A stretch of DNA of 19,429 nucleotides from an uncultured Clostridium sp. (lineage in GTDB: Bacteria > Bacillota > Clostridia > Lachnospirales > Lachnospiraceae), in contig CABQJA010000021.1 of assembly GCA_902464345.1 (NCBI GenBank), forward strand, positions 1 to 19,429. The letters run 5' to 3'. Below the pieces are notes generated by a model. The model was not told where the DNA came from. It was given only the letters and a program-made list of their open reading frames with translations, and made no database searches. Position numbers and translations under genes: made by a program. Below are positions 1-8,409 of this stretch, piece by piece (positions within the stretch are counted from its first letter, which is position 1; every line of letters begins with the position of its first letter).

Positions 1-134
1 ATTTTATACCCGCCTGCCCGCCACTTTCTTTCAAATCGTTTCCGGCAGATTTTAATATGCATCATACTGGAATAAATTGGCTGCTTCCCGCCTATACTAA
101 ATAAAACAGTGATAAAAAGGTGGTGGAACTATCA

Positions 135-404
135 ATGACTAAAAAAAAATTACAGAAGCTTCAGGCAGAAAGAGAACGTCAGACTCTGCTCCATGAGATT
201 GAATCGACCAGACAGGCACATGCCATTGCCTTATCCAATCTGGAAAACATTACAGATCCCGACCTGATTGACTGCTATATCTATGAACTGAATGCCGTAC
301 AGGTACGTTATAAATTTCTGCTCCGGCTTGCCAAGCAGAAAAACCTTACCAATCTGCCATCCGAGCTACCGGATGACTGCTACTCAAAAGGAGTGCCGGT
401 ATGA
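135..404 (+). CDS. DUF2508 family small protein (YaaL-like)
   Basis: Small hydrophilic, probably cytoplasmic protein of 89 residues. It matches, as I remember the family, DUF2508/YaaL: a lysine-rich N-terminus, a helical stretch, then the diagnostic segment DLIDCYIYELNAVQVRYKF at about residues 46-64 and a basic C-terminal part. The family has no established biochemical function; in Bacillus subtilis yaaL lies beside recR, but recR is not visible here and may lie to the left. The reading frame is open from a GTG at 120, but the sequence AGGTGG at about 118-123 sits 11 bases before the ATG at 135 and would overlap the GTG starts, so I chose 135. It is the only plus-strand gene. Its last codons and stop lie inside the left arm of a long terminator hairpin, so the C-terminal sequence is constrained by RNA structure. 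Confident in the gene and family, not in any role. Confidence 0.8.
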   Translation: MTKKKLQKLQAERERQTLLHEIESTRQAHAIALSNLENITDPDLIDCYIYELNAVQVRYKFLLRLAKQKNLTNLPSELPDDCYSKGVPV

Positions 405-435
405 CCCCACAGGTCAACCGGCACTCCTTTTGAGT
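382..435. terminator. Bidirectional hairpin terminator between convergent genes
   Basis: A perfect 19-bp inverted repeat pairs 382-400 with 417-435. After a one-base bulge at 401 it continues with five more pairs (402-406 with 412-416), closing on a 5-base loop. Runs of four A and four T in the outer stem (386-389 and 428-431) give a weak U-tract on both strands. It lies between the DUF2508 stop (402-404, inside the stem) and the kinase stop at 473, so it can serve both transcripts. Confidence 0.85.
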
Positions 436-472
436 TCTGTTACTATCTATGTATCTTACTATTATACTCTGC

Positions 473-2284
473 TTACTCTGCGTCATCCTTCTGCGATACA
501 TAACGATTCAGCGTCTCAACCACATCATTTAAGTTATATGGCTTCGCTATGTAATCATCCAGCTTCGCTTCCAGGATCCGCTCCTTATCTCCGAACATCG
601 CTCTGGCTGTTACCGCAATGATCGGCAGACGCTTCATGCCCTTTTCTTCCTCGATCTCACGAATCTTCTGTGTGGCAGCCAGACCATCCATGATCGGCAT
701 CTGCACATCAAACAATGCTGCGTCATAAGACTTCTGCTTAAACAGTTCAACGGCCTTCTCGCCATTCTCGGCAATATCATAAGAATATCCTGCCATACCG
801 AGCAGCTTACCGATAACCTGCTGATTGACCGGCTCATCTTCTGCTACAAGGATTCTTGCACGCTTATGACCCTTGATCGAGATAACTGCGGAATCTTCCT
901 TCTTCTCCGGCTTCTGTTCAGAAGCTTTTACAATCTTAAGAGGAATCTCTACAATAAATGTACTACCGATATCTTCCTTACTCTGAACGGTAATGTTACC
1001 ACCCATCAGCTCTACGATCTGCTTCGTGATAACCAGTCCCAGACCGGTACCACCGTATTTTCTGGTATCGGAACTGTCTACCTGACTGAACCGGATAAAC
1101 AGCTTACTCTTGTTCGCATCTGAAATACCGATACCGGAGTCTACAACCGCGATTCTTAAGGTTGTCTTATCCGGCTCATCACCATCCATGGTTGCTACCT
1201 TAACACGGACACCACCCTCGGATGTGAACTTGATCGCATTCGACAACAGGCAGTTCAATACCTGCTTGATTCGCTCGCCATCACCCTTAACCATTTCCGG
1301 AATATTGCCGCTGAAGCTGCAGTCCAGAGTCAGGTCTTTATTGTTTGCCAGCGGAACCTGTGCTGCCACAGTTTCCTCGATCGCTGACTTCACATCAAAT
1401 ACTTCATATCTTAAGTTATACTTACCAGCCTCCAGCTTACTGATATCCAGAATATCATTGATCAGACGGAGCAGGGTATCTGCACAGTTCTTGGCTGTTA
1501 CCAGATTATCCCGATAGTCTGCCTGCAGATCATCCTCTGCCAGTGTCAGCTGTAACATACCCAGAATACCATTGATTGGTGTCCGGATCTCATGAGACAT
1601 ATTCGCCAGGAACTCAGCCTGTGTCTTATATGCGATATTCGCCTCATCCTTTGCCTTGCTCAGGCTCATTTCAGTCTCTTTCTGTTCCGTAATGTCGATC
1701 AGAACCATATTAATGTAATTCGCTTCTGATTTATACATAACGGTATTAAATACTTTATCAAGGTTCTCCATGGTGATCTCAACCGCCATCAGATCCCCTT
1801 CTTTCGTTCCGGAATTATCATATGCACGGAACCATGCATTTACACTCTGTAATACATCCTGCTTACAGTTGCTGAGCAGCTTGTCCTGATAAGCACCGGG
1901 CTCCAGTCCCAGATATTCACAGAACCGCTCATTCGCATCTGCGATCTTGAATTCCGGTACATTGGTTCCGGGTGGTGTTACGATCTCTGCCTGGGCGAAA
2001 CCGATCGGAAGATTCAGGAACAGCTTCTTATACTTATCGCTTTTAACTGTAGATTCCTTGTTAACCTCTTCGCCTTCCCGTACCATTAAGAATGCAACAA
2101 CACCGACTACGATCAGCGACAGTATGGTAAATACGATTGCCATGCTCTTTACGCCGCCTGCGTCCTGTGCACTTGCAAGTCTGGATATCAATATAATATC
2201 CAAAATCAAGATCACTGCGACCTCAACGATTGATAAGATCAAGATCTTCTTCTTTGAAGAATTTAGTTCTAAACCTGAACTCAT
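473..2284 (-). CDS. Membrane-bound hybrid sensor histidine kinase with C-terminal receiver
   Basis: 603-residue signalling protein. Two hydrophobic segments at about 13-34 and 47-68 form an N-terminal membrane hairpin with almost no extracellular loop. A PAS-like domain spans about 85-205, and a short coiled linker leads to a HisKA domain with the phospho-acceptor His231 in FLANMSHEIRTPING. The ATPase domain shows the N box (N349), the G1 box DSGIGI at 382-387 and the G2 box GTGLGL at 412-417. A linker rich in Lys and Glu joins a receiver domain (about 476-597) with acidic pocket E482/D483, phospho-acceptor Asp526, Thr559 and Lys581, all intact. No separate response regulator, Hpt or DNA-binding output is encoded nearby, so the downstream partner is unknown (orphan hybrid kinase). 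With no large outer domain it may sense a membrane or cytoplasmic signal through the PAS domain. The start is supported by an AAGGGGTG ribosome binding site just upstream. Confidence 0.93.
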   Translation of the reverse strand: MSSGLELNSSKKKILILSIVEVAVILILDIILISRLASAQDAGGVKSMAIVFTILSLIVVGVVAFLMVREGEEVNKESTVKSDKYKKLFLNLPIGFAQAEIVTPPGTNVPEFKIADANERFCEYLGLEPGAYQDKLLSNCKQDVLQSVNAWFRAYDNSGTKEGDLMAVEITMENLDKVFNTVMYKSEANYINMVLIDITEQKETEMSLSKAKDEANIAYKTQAEFLANMSHEIRTPINGILGMLQLTLAEDDLQADYRDNLVTAKNCADTLLRLINDILDISKLEAGKYNLRYEVFDVKSAIEETVAAQVPLANNKDLTLDCSFSGNIPEMVKGDGERIKQVLNCLLSNAIKFTSEGGVRVKVATMDGDEPDKTTLRIAVVDSGIGISDANKSKLFIRFSQVDSSDTRKYGGTGLGLVITKQIVELMGGNITVQSKEDIGSTFIVEIPLKIVKASEQKPEKKEDSAVISIKGHKRARILVAEDEPVNQQVIGKLLGMAGYSYDIAENGEKAVELFKQKSYDAALFDVQMPIMDGLAATQKIREIEEEKGMKRLPIIAVTARAMFGDKERILEAKLDDYIAKPYNLNDVVETLNRYVSQKDDAE

Positions 2285-2367
2285 AGCTACACCCCTTTTT
2301 CTTAGTCTCCATATACATGTGGATATTCCCCAATATTAATATATATTATAACCCTATAATTAATTTG

Positions 2368-2396
2368 ATTTTCTCACAAAGCAGACAGTTTGTCAA
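2368..2396 (-). promoter_or_regulatory. Sigma-A-type promoter for the hybrid histidine kinase
   Basis: On the minus strand there is a perfect -35 TTGACA (2391-2396), a 17-base spacer and a -10 GAAAAT (2368-2373, four of six consensus bases). It lies 84 bases before the kinase start. Just downstream, ATTATA and TATAAT form an inverted repeat around a 4-base gap (2345-2360), which could be a binding site or an alternative -10. Confidence 0.5.
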
Positions 2397-2446
2397 TGTA
2401 TGCACCCTGTCGTTTTAGCTTTAGATTCTATAAAAAATAACCGGCT

Positions 2447-3334
2447 TTACTTTATATCCGTAACTAATTCCTTCATATACTGCATCAATGGCTCCTGCAG
2501 CTCTTCCCGTTTCAGGGCTTCATGGATCGTTGCCTTGATAAATCCGAACTTATCACCGACATCATACCACTGACCCTCAAACTCATACGCATACACCGAC
2601 TGACTGATCATAATATCACGCAGTGCATCGGTCAGCTGAATCTCACCGTTTCTGCCCGGCTGCTGGTTTTCCAGCACCTCGAAGATCTCCGGCATTAATA
2701 CATAACGCCCTACGATCGCCAGATCACTCGGTGCTTCCTCTACCGCCGGTTTTTCCACCAGATCTGACAGCTTGATCCGTCTTCCGGTGATCTTGCGGGT
2801 CGGCTCGATCACCCCATATCGGCTGACCTTCTCATGCGGTACCTGCTGTACACCGATAATGCTGGCACCTACCTGATTATACGCAGCGATCAGCTGGCGC
2901 ATTGCCGGGTCTCCGTCCTCATTCATGACCAGATCATCCCCAAGAAGCACTGCAAACGGCTCATCTCCGATAAAGCTCTTTGCACAGAGGATGGCATGTC
3001 CCAGTCCTTTTGGTTCCTGCTGTCTGACATAATAAAGATTTGCCATCTTTGCAATGTCACAGATCATGTGATATTCTTCCATCTTGTTGGATTCCTTCAG
3101 CCGCTCCTCCAGTTCGTAGGACCGGTCAAAATGATTCTCCATACAATGCTTGTTTGAATTGGTAATGATCAGAATCTCCTCGATTCCACTCTTAACCGCT
3201 TCATCTATAATGTACTGGATTGTCGGAATATCGACAATCGGTAACATTTCTTTCGGAATTGCCTTCGTTGCAGGCAGGAAACGGGTCCCCAGGCCTGCTG
3301 CCGGAATCACCGCTTTTCGTATTTTTTTCTTCAT
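2447..3334 (-). CDS. galU: UTP--glucose-1-phosphate uridylyltransferase (GalU)
   Basis: Cytoplasmic enzyme making UDP-glucose from UTP and glucose 1-phosphate, the donor for surface glycans, glycolipid anchors and galactose metabolism. The 295 residues fit the usual bacterial GalU length. Visible motifs are the N-terminal nucleotide-binding PAAGLGTRFLPATKAIPKEM (11-30), the metal-site region LGDD (131-134), EKP (194-196) and GRNGEIQLTDAL (227-238), all typical of GalU rather than of RmlA or GlmU. An AAAGGAG ribosome binding site lies 7 bases before the ATG. The gene follows the YfhO-like gene with a 35-base gap and no hairpin or promoter between, so the two are probably co-transcribed, which fits a joint role in surface polymer synthesis. 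No convincing terminator is seen in the 50 bases after the stop, although a run of six T is present. Confidence 0.95.
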   Translation of the reverse strand: MKKKIRKAVIPAAGLGTRFLPATKAIPKEMLPIVDIPTIQYIIDEAVKSGIEEILIITNSNKHCMENHFDRSYELEERLKESNKMEEYHMICDIAKMANLYYVRQQEPKGLGHAILCAKSFIGDEPFAVLLGDDLVMNEDGDPAMRQLIAAYNQVGASIIGVQQVPHEKVSRYGVIEPTRKITGRRIKLSDLVEKPAVEEAPSDLAIVGRYVLMPEIFEVLENQQPGRNGEIQLTDALRDIMISQSVYAYEFEGQWYDVGDKFGFIKATIHEALKREELQEPLMQYMKELVTDIK

Positions 3335-3369
3335 ACATAGCTCCTTTCTGTTGATCTGTCACATGTTCT

Positions 3370-6105
3370 TTATGAATTCTCCATGCTATCCACGGAATCT
3401 GCCTCCGACTCCTCTACCGTTTCTTCTGTCAATCTATCATCCGGAAGCTCCGATGTCTCTGAACCATCTGCTGCTTCCTTTACCGGCTCTTCCTCACTGC
3501 CAGCATCTGCTTCCGCCTTCGCTGCCTCTGACGCCTTCCATTTCTTTAAATACCGCCGGATGATCTGCCATACGATCAACAGGATCACCAGGGAAACCAA
3601 CGACAGGATCAGTCCCTTCCAGAAGCCCACCGAGGTATATTTCAGCTCTACGGTATGACTGCCTGCATCCAGCATAACACCCATAAACGCATTCATAACC
3701 GATGTATGCTCTGCCTTCTCACCGTCTACATAAATGCTCCAGCCACTGTCCTCCGGAATCGAGAAGAACAGCATCTGCATATCATCTGCTTCTACGGTTC
3801 CCTTCACATAACCGTCCCGGTACTCCGTGACCTCCATCGGGTTCTTCTGAAGCTGCTCATAAACAGCATCCCATACCTCATTATGGAACTGTGCCGTGTG
3901 CAGGGTAATGGTATCCTGATCCGAACCACCGGTATTAAATGTGAACTCCAACATAACCTGCTGCCCCTGTGTCAGCGCTCCCAGATGAAATGCCTGGTTC
4001 TGATAACGGTCATCGGCTACCTGTCTGCCATCCAGATAAAGCTTTACCTGTCTGACATTGCCACCGGAAATATCCATATACAGATCTACATTATCCTCTA
4101 CCAGAAAGCTTACCTGTACGGTCGGTTTCTCTACGCCATCCTTTACATACGTGATCTGATTATCCTTCACCGTCGTCGTACAACCGGTTCCGCTTGCCGT
4201 ATAGATCGGCTCCGTTACCGTAAACAGCTGCGAGTCCAGACCGGTCGCTGCCTGTGCAAATCCGTTCTGCACTTCAAAATACGTAGATATCGGTTCATAA
4301 TATGCCAGATCCTGCGATACACAGAAACCGATCGGCAGCCAGTACGGATTCTCATAAACCGACACACCGTCATAGGTTGTTTTATAAACCATAGTATTAT
4401 TATTGAAATCACCATCCCGATACATCACGTATTTCATGGATGTGATCGCATTTGTCAGCGGGGTTGCCCCGCAATACAGATACTCATTGGCACCGGTATA
4501 GAATCCCAGCCGCCCCATTGCAGTTACCATACTGCCCTGTGCGGTCGAGCCAAACAGGGTCAGACAATGAAGTCCGTGCCAGGTCGGCTCATCCAGCATC
4601 TTCGTATTTCCAAGCTCCATGCGATAGAAGCTGTCATCCTCGGCATAGAGTGTATCCTTAATATGTGCGATTGCATCCGTATCACTGAAATAGTACTCAG
4701 TATCAATCGTTCCGTTACAGGTCCATCCGTAAATCGCACCGCCGATCATTTCCAGACTCATCACCGCCGCCAGAACGATTCTCCAGACCTTCCCTGCCTT
4801 CTCAAAATGATGATAAAGCAATGACAGGATCATATAAACGATCGGCAATGCGATCGCCAGTATATAAAATACCGTCTTCAGCTTCTCATCCGCCTGATAA
4901 TAACACAACAGCGTGATTCCGGTCGTAAAGATCCCGGATAACAGCATCGGCACCGTTCCGATCCGCCGGTATCGTAACAGCACCTCATATCCGATCCACA
5001 GAAGCAGGAAGATATAAAGGAACGAGAACCGGTTCGGGATTCCGTACTGATTATGGAAGCCGTGCCAGATATAATTCAGAATCTCCGTGTTATAACTGAT
5101 CAGCATAAATCCTAGGATCAGAATATATTTGATCTTCTCCCGTAATGCAAACTCTTTACTGAACATATAAACAAACAGCAGGAACAGTGCAAACATACCG
5201 CAGTACAGGTTTACACCACTGTCATCGACCTGATTGTTGATCGGTTCATTCCCGATCAGGTGCGCCTGTATGGCATTCCAAAGGGTTCCATACTGGGTCC
5301 AGCCCGGCAGTGTTCTCTTCGCCGAAGCTGTATTCATGATTCCCATATATGCCGGAACCAATACAATTCCGGCCAGGCCGCCGGAAAGCAGGGAGCTGCA
5401 GGCAAACATCCACGCCGTCCGTCCCATTTCCCGGATATTTTTGTAATCATAAAGCACCGCCCACAGCACCAGAAATATGCAGATCATAAATCCGATGAAA
5501 TAATTGCAGAACAATGCATAAAACAGGGTCAGAATATAAAGTCTCGGATCCCGCTTTGATACCAGATAATCAAATCCAAGCACGATCAGCGGAAAGATCA
5601 TGATACAATCCATCCACATTACATTCCAGTAATAACCGATCACATAATTGGACATTGCGTATGCAACTGCCAGCGGGATCACGCCCGGATGCCGGTACTG
5701 CACCTTATTCCGATGCAATGCCGCATATGCGAATGTCCACCCGCAAAAGACAATCTTCAGCGATACGATCAGACTGACTGCTGTATTCAGACCGCTCTTT
5801 GGGAACAGAAGAATCAGCAGATTTAGCGGACTGGCAAGGTAATAAGACCACAGGGACAGGAAATTCGTTCCCATTCCCTCCTGAAAGGAGTAAAAGAGAC
5901 TGCTTCCCTCCCGAAGCTTATCCTGATAATCCGAAAAGAACGGCATATACTGATGCAGACCATCAATAATGATCAGCGAATGCCCGCCCGGCCCGATCTT
6001 ATCCACAATCCAGACTCCCAGCATAATCAATGCCGGGATCCCGGTTGCCAATATATATATATAATTTTTAGTCCAAAACGTTTCCTTGCGTTTCTGTGTA
6101 TCCAT
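3370..6105 (-). CDS. YfhO family multi-pass membrane protein with acidic cytoplasmic tail
   Basis: 911-residue integral membrane protein of the YfhO family (Bacterial membrane protein YfhO), related to GT-C-fold glycosyltransferases. An N-terminal membrane segment at about 14-34 is followed by the family segment around DGLHQYMPFFSDY (about 48-60) and EGMGTNFLSLWSYYLASP (about 75-92). About a dozen hydrophobic segments run to residue 460, then a large soluble region rich in beta strands, then a last membrane helix at about 831-849. YfhO proteins have been linked to glycosylation of lipoteichoic acid or other surface polymers in Gram-positive bacteria; the substrate here is unknown. The C-terminus (857-911) is a low-complexity tail with about 20 Asp/Glu and only 4 Lys/Arg. 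It starts 20 bases after the GH9 stop and precedes galU by 35 bases, so it is probably part of one transcript. A GGGAG site lies 11 bases before the ATG. Confidence 0.88.
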   Translation of the reverse strand: MDTQKRKETFWTKNYIYILATGIPALIMLGVWIVDKIGPGGHSLIIIDGLHQYMPFFSDYQDKLREGSSLFYSFQEGMGTNFLSLWSYYLASPLNLLILLFPKSGLNTAVSLIVSLKIVFCGWTFAYAALHRNKVQYRHPGVIPLAVAYAMSNYVIGYYWNVMWMDCIMIFPLIVLGFDYLVSKRDPRLYILTLFYALFCNYFIGFMICIFLVLWAVLYDYKNIREMGRTAWMFACSSLLSGGLAGIVLVPAYMGIMNTASAKRTLPGWTQYGTLWNAIQAHLIGNEPINNQVDDSGVNLYCGMFALFLLFVYMFSKEFALREKIKYILILGFMLISYNTEILNYIWHGFHNQYGIPNRFSFLYIFLLLWIGYEVLLRYRRIGTVPMLLSGIFTTGITLLCYYQADEKLKTVFYILAIALPIVYMILSLLYHHFEKAGKVWRIVLAAVMSLEMIGGAIYGWTCNGTIDTEYYFSDTDAIAHIKDTLYAEDDSFYRMELGNTKMLDEPTWHGLHCLTLFGSTAQGSMVTAMGRLGFYTGANEYLYCGATPLTNAITSMKYVMYRDGDFNNNTMVYKTTYDGVSVYENPYWLPIGFCVSQDLAYYEPISTYFEVQNGFAQAATGLDSQLFTVTEPIYTASGTGCTTTVKDNQITYVKDGVEKPTVQVSFLVEDNVDLYMDISGGNVRQVKLYLDGRQVADDRYQNQAFHLGALTQGQQVMLEFTFNTGGSDQDTITLHTAQFHNEVWDAVYEQLQKNPMEVTEYRDGYVKGTVEADDMQMLFFSIPEDSGWSIYVDGEKAEHTSVMNAFMGVMLDAGSHTVELKYTSVGFWKGLILSLVSLVILLIVWQIIRRYLKKWKASEAAKAEADAGSEEEPVKEAADGSETSELPDDRLTEETVEESEADSVDSMENS

Positions 6106-6125
6106 TCATCCACACACTCCCGTTA

Positions 6126-8345
6126 TTATTCTGCCTCTACGCCTGCCAGAAGGTATACCAATGGAGAGTTCCAGTAAATGGTTATCTCATTGCAGGAATA
6201 ACTCTGTACACTGTCCACATAGCAGGTTGCCGGTGCCTTTCCTACCAGAGTCGCCTTTGCATACGGATCCTCCAGATTGGAATCCGGACCTCCGATCAGC
6301 ATTCCGCTCATTGCCTGACCAACTGCCTGTGACGGACGGTGATGTGGATTTACCGGTGATAAAGTACCGAATCCTGTGATAAAGCAGTAGGAATTGGTAT
6401 TCGTTCCCATCAGGTAATCCACCTGTGCATTTGCTGCCTTTACATAATCCGGATTCGCCTCTAACTGATTCGCCATCAGGAATAACATACCGTTGTTTGC
6501 TACATTCATATTACTGCCCCAGGTATAATCCGACGTTCCAAGGGATACGCCGTAGGAATCCTTCTCATACTTCTCATATGCAGTCTCTACCGCATTATCA
6601 AACTGTGCCTTTACAGACGCATAATAATCATCCGATGAACCGGAGGTCAGATATGCATACATACCGTAAAGACCTACATTCTGCCAGCCGAGACCGGTAC
6701 CGATCTCCTCTGCGGAATATCCCTTCAGTGCATTCAGATAGGTTTCATCCTTTGTGGTCTTATAAAGCTCTGCAAGAGCCCAATAACGTTCATCCGTATC
6801 ATTGGTATCATCATATTCACCGGTCACGATACTGGTCGGATTCTTAAAGCCAACGCCATCTCCCGGAGTCACCTCCAGATATGCCCATGCCTTTTTCGCT
6901 GCATCCAGATATACCTGACCGGCTGCATCGTTACTAAATACCCGTGCTGCCATTGCCATGGTTGCGGCAAAATCTGCCGTTGCTGTGGTGGAGATCGGTG
7001 CCAGATACATCTGTGCGGTCTCCTCCTCCGGCATAACGGTATCCGGGAAATTCTCTCCGGTAATCTTATGATATACACCGCCGCTTTCTGTATCCTGCAT
7101 CTGCAGCATCCAGTCTAATTCATATTTTACTTCATCCAGAATGTCCGGTGTACCGTTTCCGCTCTCCGGAATACTGGTATCATCTCCGAACTGATCGCCA
7201 TATGCCTCATATGCCAGCATCAGATCTGCTGCCGCCTTTGCACCCGGAACCACATAACGTCCATAGTCTCCGGCATCATGCCAGCCACCCAGCACCTCTG
7301 TGAATGCGGATGATGCTGAACCATATGCAATCGCTCCGTTCGTATGGCAGGCTGCATGACCAAAGGCATCATCCTGAACCTCGGTTCCGCACCGCTGCAG
7401 ATAAAACATATGAAGAACACTGTCGGATACAGCGTCATACACATCCTCCCCAATCTCAAATGAGAAGGACTCTCCATAGTCTGCAGTTACAATCTTATAA
7501 GTACCTGGCTCTGTAACCTCTGTGAAATCTGCAATGGCAGTCTGCTCTTTGGAAGACGGGTTCGCTTTTGCATCCTGAAGCTCTCCGGTATACACCGTCT
7601 TACCATCCTGATCTACCACATCAAAGCTGCCGGTGATCGCATCGCCGCCATCCTGTCTTACAACCGCCTTCTTCTCTTCTGACGGCAGATAACCGATCTG
7701 ATTTACATTGATATCGGAAGTCTCAACTTCGGTTTCCGACTCTGTTTTTCCGGAATCATCCGTCATATATAATGCAAAATTATCAAAGTATACGGAATGT
7801 TCTCCCAGATCCTCCGGACATCCTTCCACCATACCCATATTGATACAGAGTCTTGGTGCCGGATCGGAAGCTTCTTCCATCTTAAAGGTACAGGTTACAT
7901 GCTGAACCTCTTCATTCACCGTTACAATATCACTCACATATGCATGATAATCTCCGCCGTTTAACTGTAACCGCCACTGGATCGTACGCTCTACGGTAGA
8001 ACGCACATCAAAGGAATACTGATATTCACAGCCGGAGTCCAATGAGAATCCGTCATAATATGGCTGGATCGCATAGTCCAGTGTACCGGGATTGGATACC
8101 TTGATCTCCATCTCGCCATCGTCTGTTACCAGCTGCTGTGCTTCTCCGCCTTTCGTATAAATCGTCCAGTTGGTAAGCCCGTCACTGAAATCACCGTTCT
8201 TGATCAGATTATCTCCGGATACCTCTTCCTCCGTAGATACCGGTTCTGTCGAACCCTCTGACGGACTACCACCCTTACAGCCTGCCATCGTCAGACCCAT
8301 GGTCAGTGCCACTGCCACCGCCAATACACGTTTTGCTTTTCTCAT
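6126..8345 (-). CDS. Surface lipoprotein endoglucanase, GH9 with CBM4/9-like and Ig-like modules
   Basis: 739-residue exported glycoside hydrolase predicted to cut beta-1,4-glucans outside the cell. The start at 8345 is chosen because AGGAG (8351-8355) sits 5 bases upstream and the protein then begins with a classic lipoprotein signal: MRKAKR, a hydrophobic core and TMAGC with the lipid-modified Cys23. A Ser/Thr/Glu-rich spacer follows. Domains in order are a carbohydrate-binding module resembling CBM4/9 at about 46-195, the Ig-like domain that precedes many GH9 enzymes (from VNQIGYLPSEEKKAVV, about 214-297), and the GH9 catalytic barrel from about 303. Catalytic features are intact: GGWHDAGD with Asp357 and Asp360, NPHHRPS at 666-672, and the closing motif NEITIYWNSPLVYLLA with the acid Glu720. 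There is no dockerin or sortase signal, so the lipid anchor holds it to the membrane. It lies 64 bases after hisA and 20 before yfhO. The exact glucan is not determined. Confidence 0.92.
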   Translation of the reverse strand: MRKAKRVLAVAVALTMGLTMAGCKGGSPSEGSTEPVSTEEEVSGDNLIKNGDFSDGLTNWTIYTKGGEAQQLVTDDGEMEIKVSNPGTLDYAIQPYYDGFSLDSGCEYQYSFDVRSTVERTIQWRLQLNGGDYHAYVSDIVTVNEEVQHVTCTFKMEEASDPAPRLCINMGMVEGCPEDLGEHSVYFDNFALYMTDDSGKTESETEVETSDINVNQIGYLPSEEKKAVVRQDGGDAITGSFDVVDQDGKTVYTGELQDAKANPSSKEQTAIADFTEVTEPGTYKIVTADYGESFSFEIGEDVYDAVSDSVLHMFYLQRCGTEVQDDAFGHAACHTNGAIAYGSASSAFTEVLGGWHDAGDYGRYVVPGAKAAADLMLAYEAYGDQFGDDTSIPESGNGTPDILDEVKYELDWMLQMQDTESGGVYHKITGENFPDTVMPEEETAQMYLAPISTTATADFAATMAMAARVFSNDAAGQVYLDAAKKAWAYLEVTPGDGVGFKNPTSIVTGEYDDTNDTDERYWALAELYKTTKDETYLNALKGYSAEEIGTGLGWQNVGLYGMYAYLTSGSSDDYYASVKAQFDNAVETAYEKYEKDSYGVSLGTSDYTWGSNMNVANNGMLFLMANQLEANPDYVKAANAQVDYLMGTNTNSYCFITGFGTLSPVNPHHRPSQAVGQAMSGMLIGGPDSNLEDPYAKATLVGKAPATCYVDSVQSYSCNEITIYWNSPLVYLLAGVEAE

Positions 8346-8409
8346 TTTGTCTCCTGCCTTTCCTCGCTCTTTATAATTCTGTCTTTTTATTTTCTCTGTC
8401 CTGCTGCGC

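Noticed and set aside
70..98. Promoter for the DUF2508 gene with -10 TATACT at 93-98
   Set aside because: No -35-like hexamer at 16-18 bases; the gene may instead be read from a promoter outside the window. Bases 1-134 show nothing else I can support.
2417..2446. Terminator for galU
   Set aside because: There is a run of six T after the stop on the minus strand, but I could find no stem of more than 3-4 pairs before it.
3655..4824. A 389-codon open frame on the plus strand
   Set aside because: It is the mirror of the YfhO-like gene, lacks a plausible ribosome binding site and protein character (rich in Cys, His, Arg and Ile without domains), and results from codon bias on the opposite strand.
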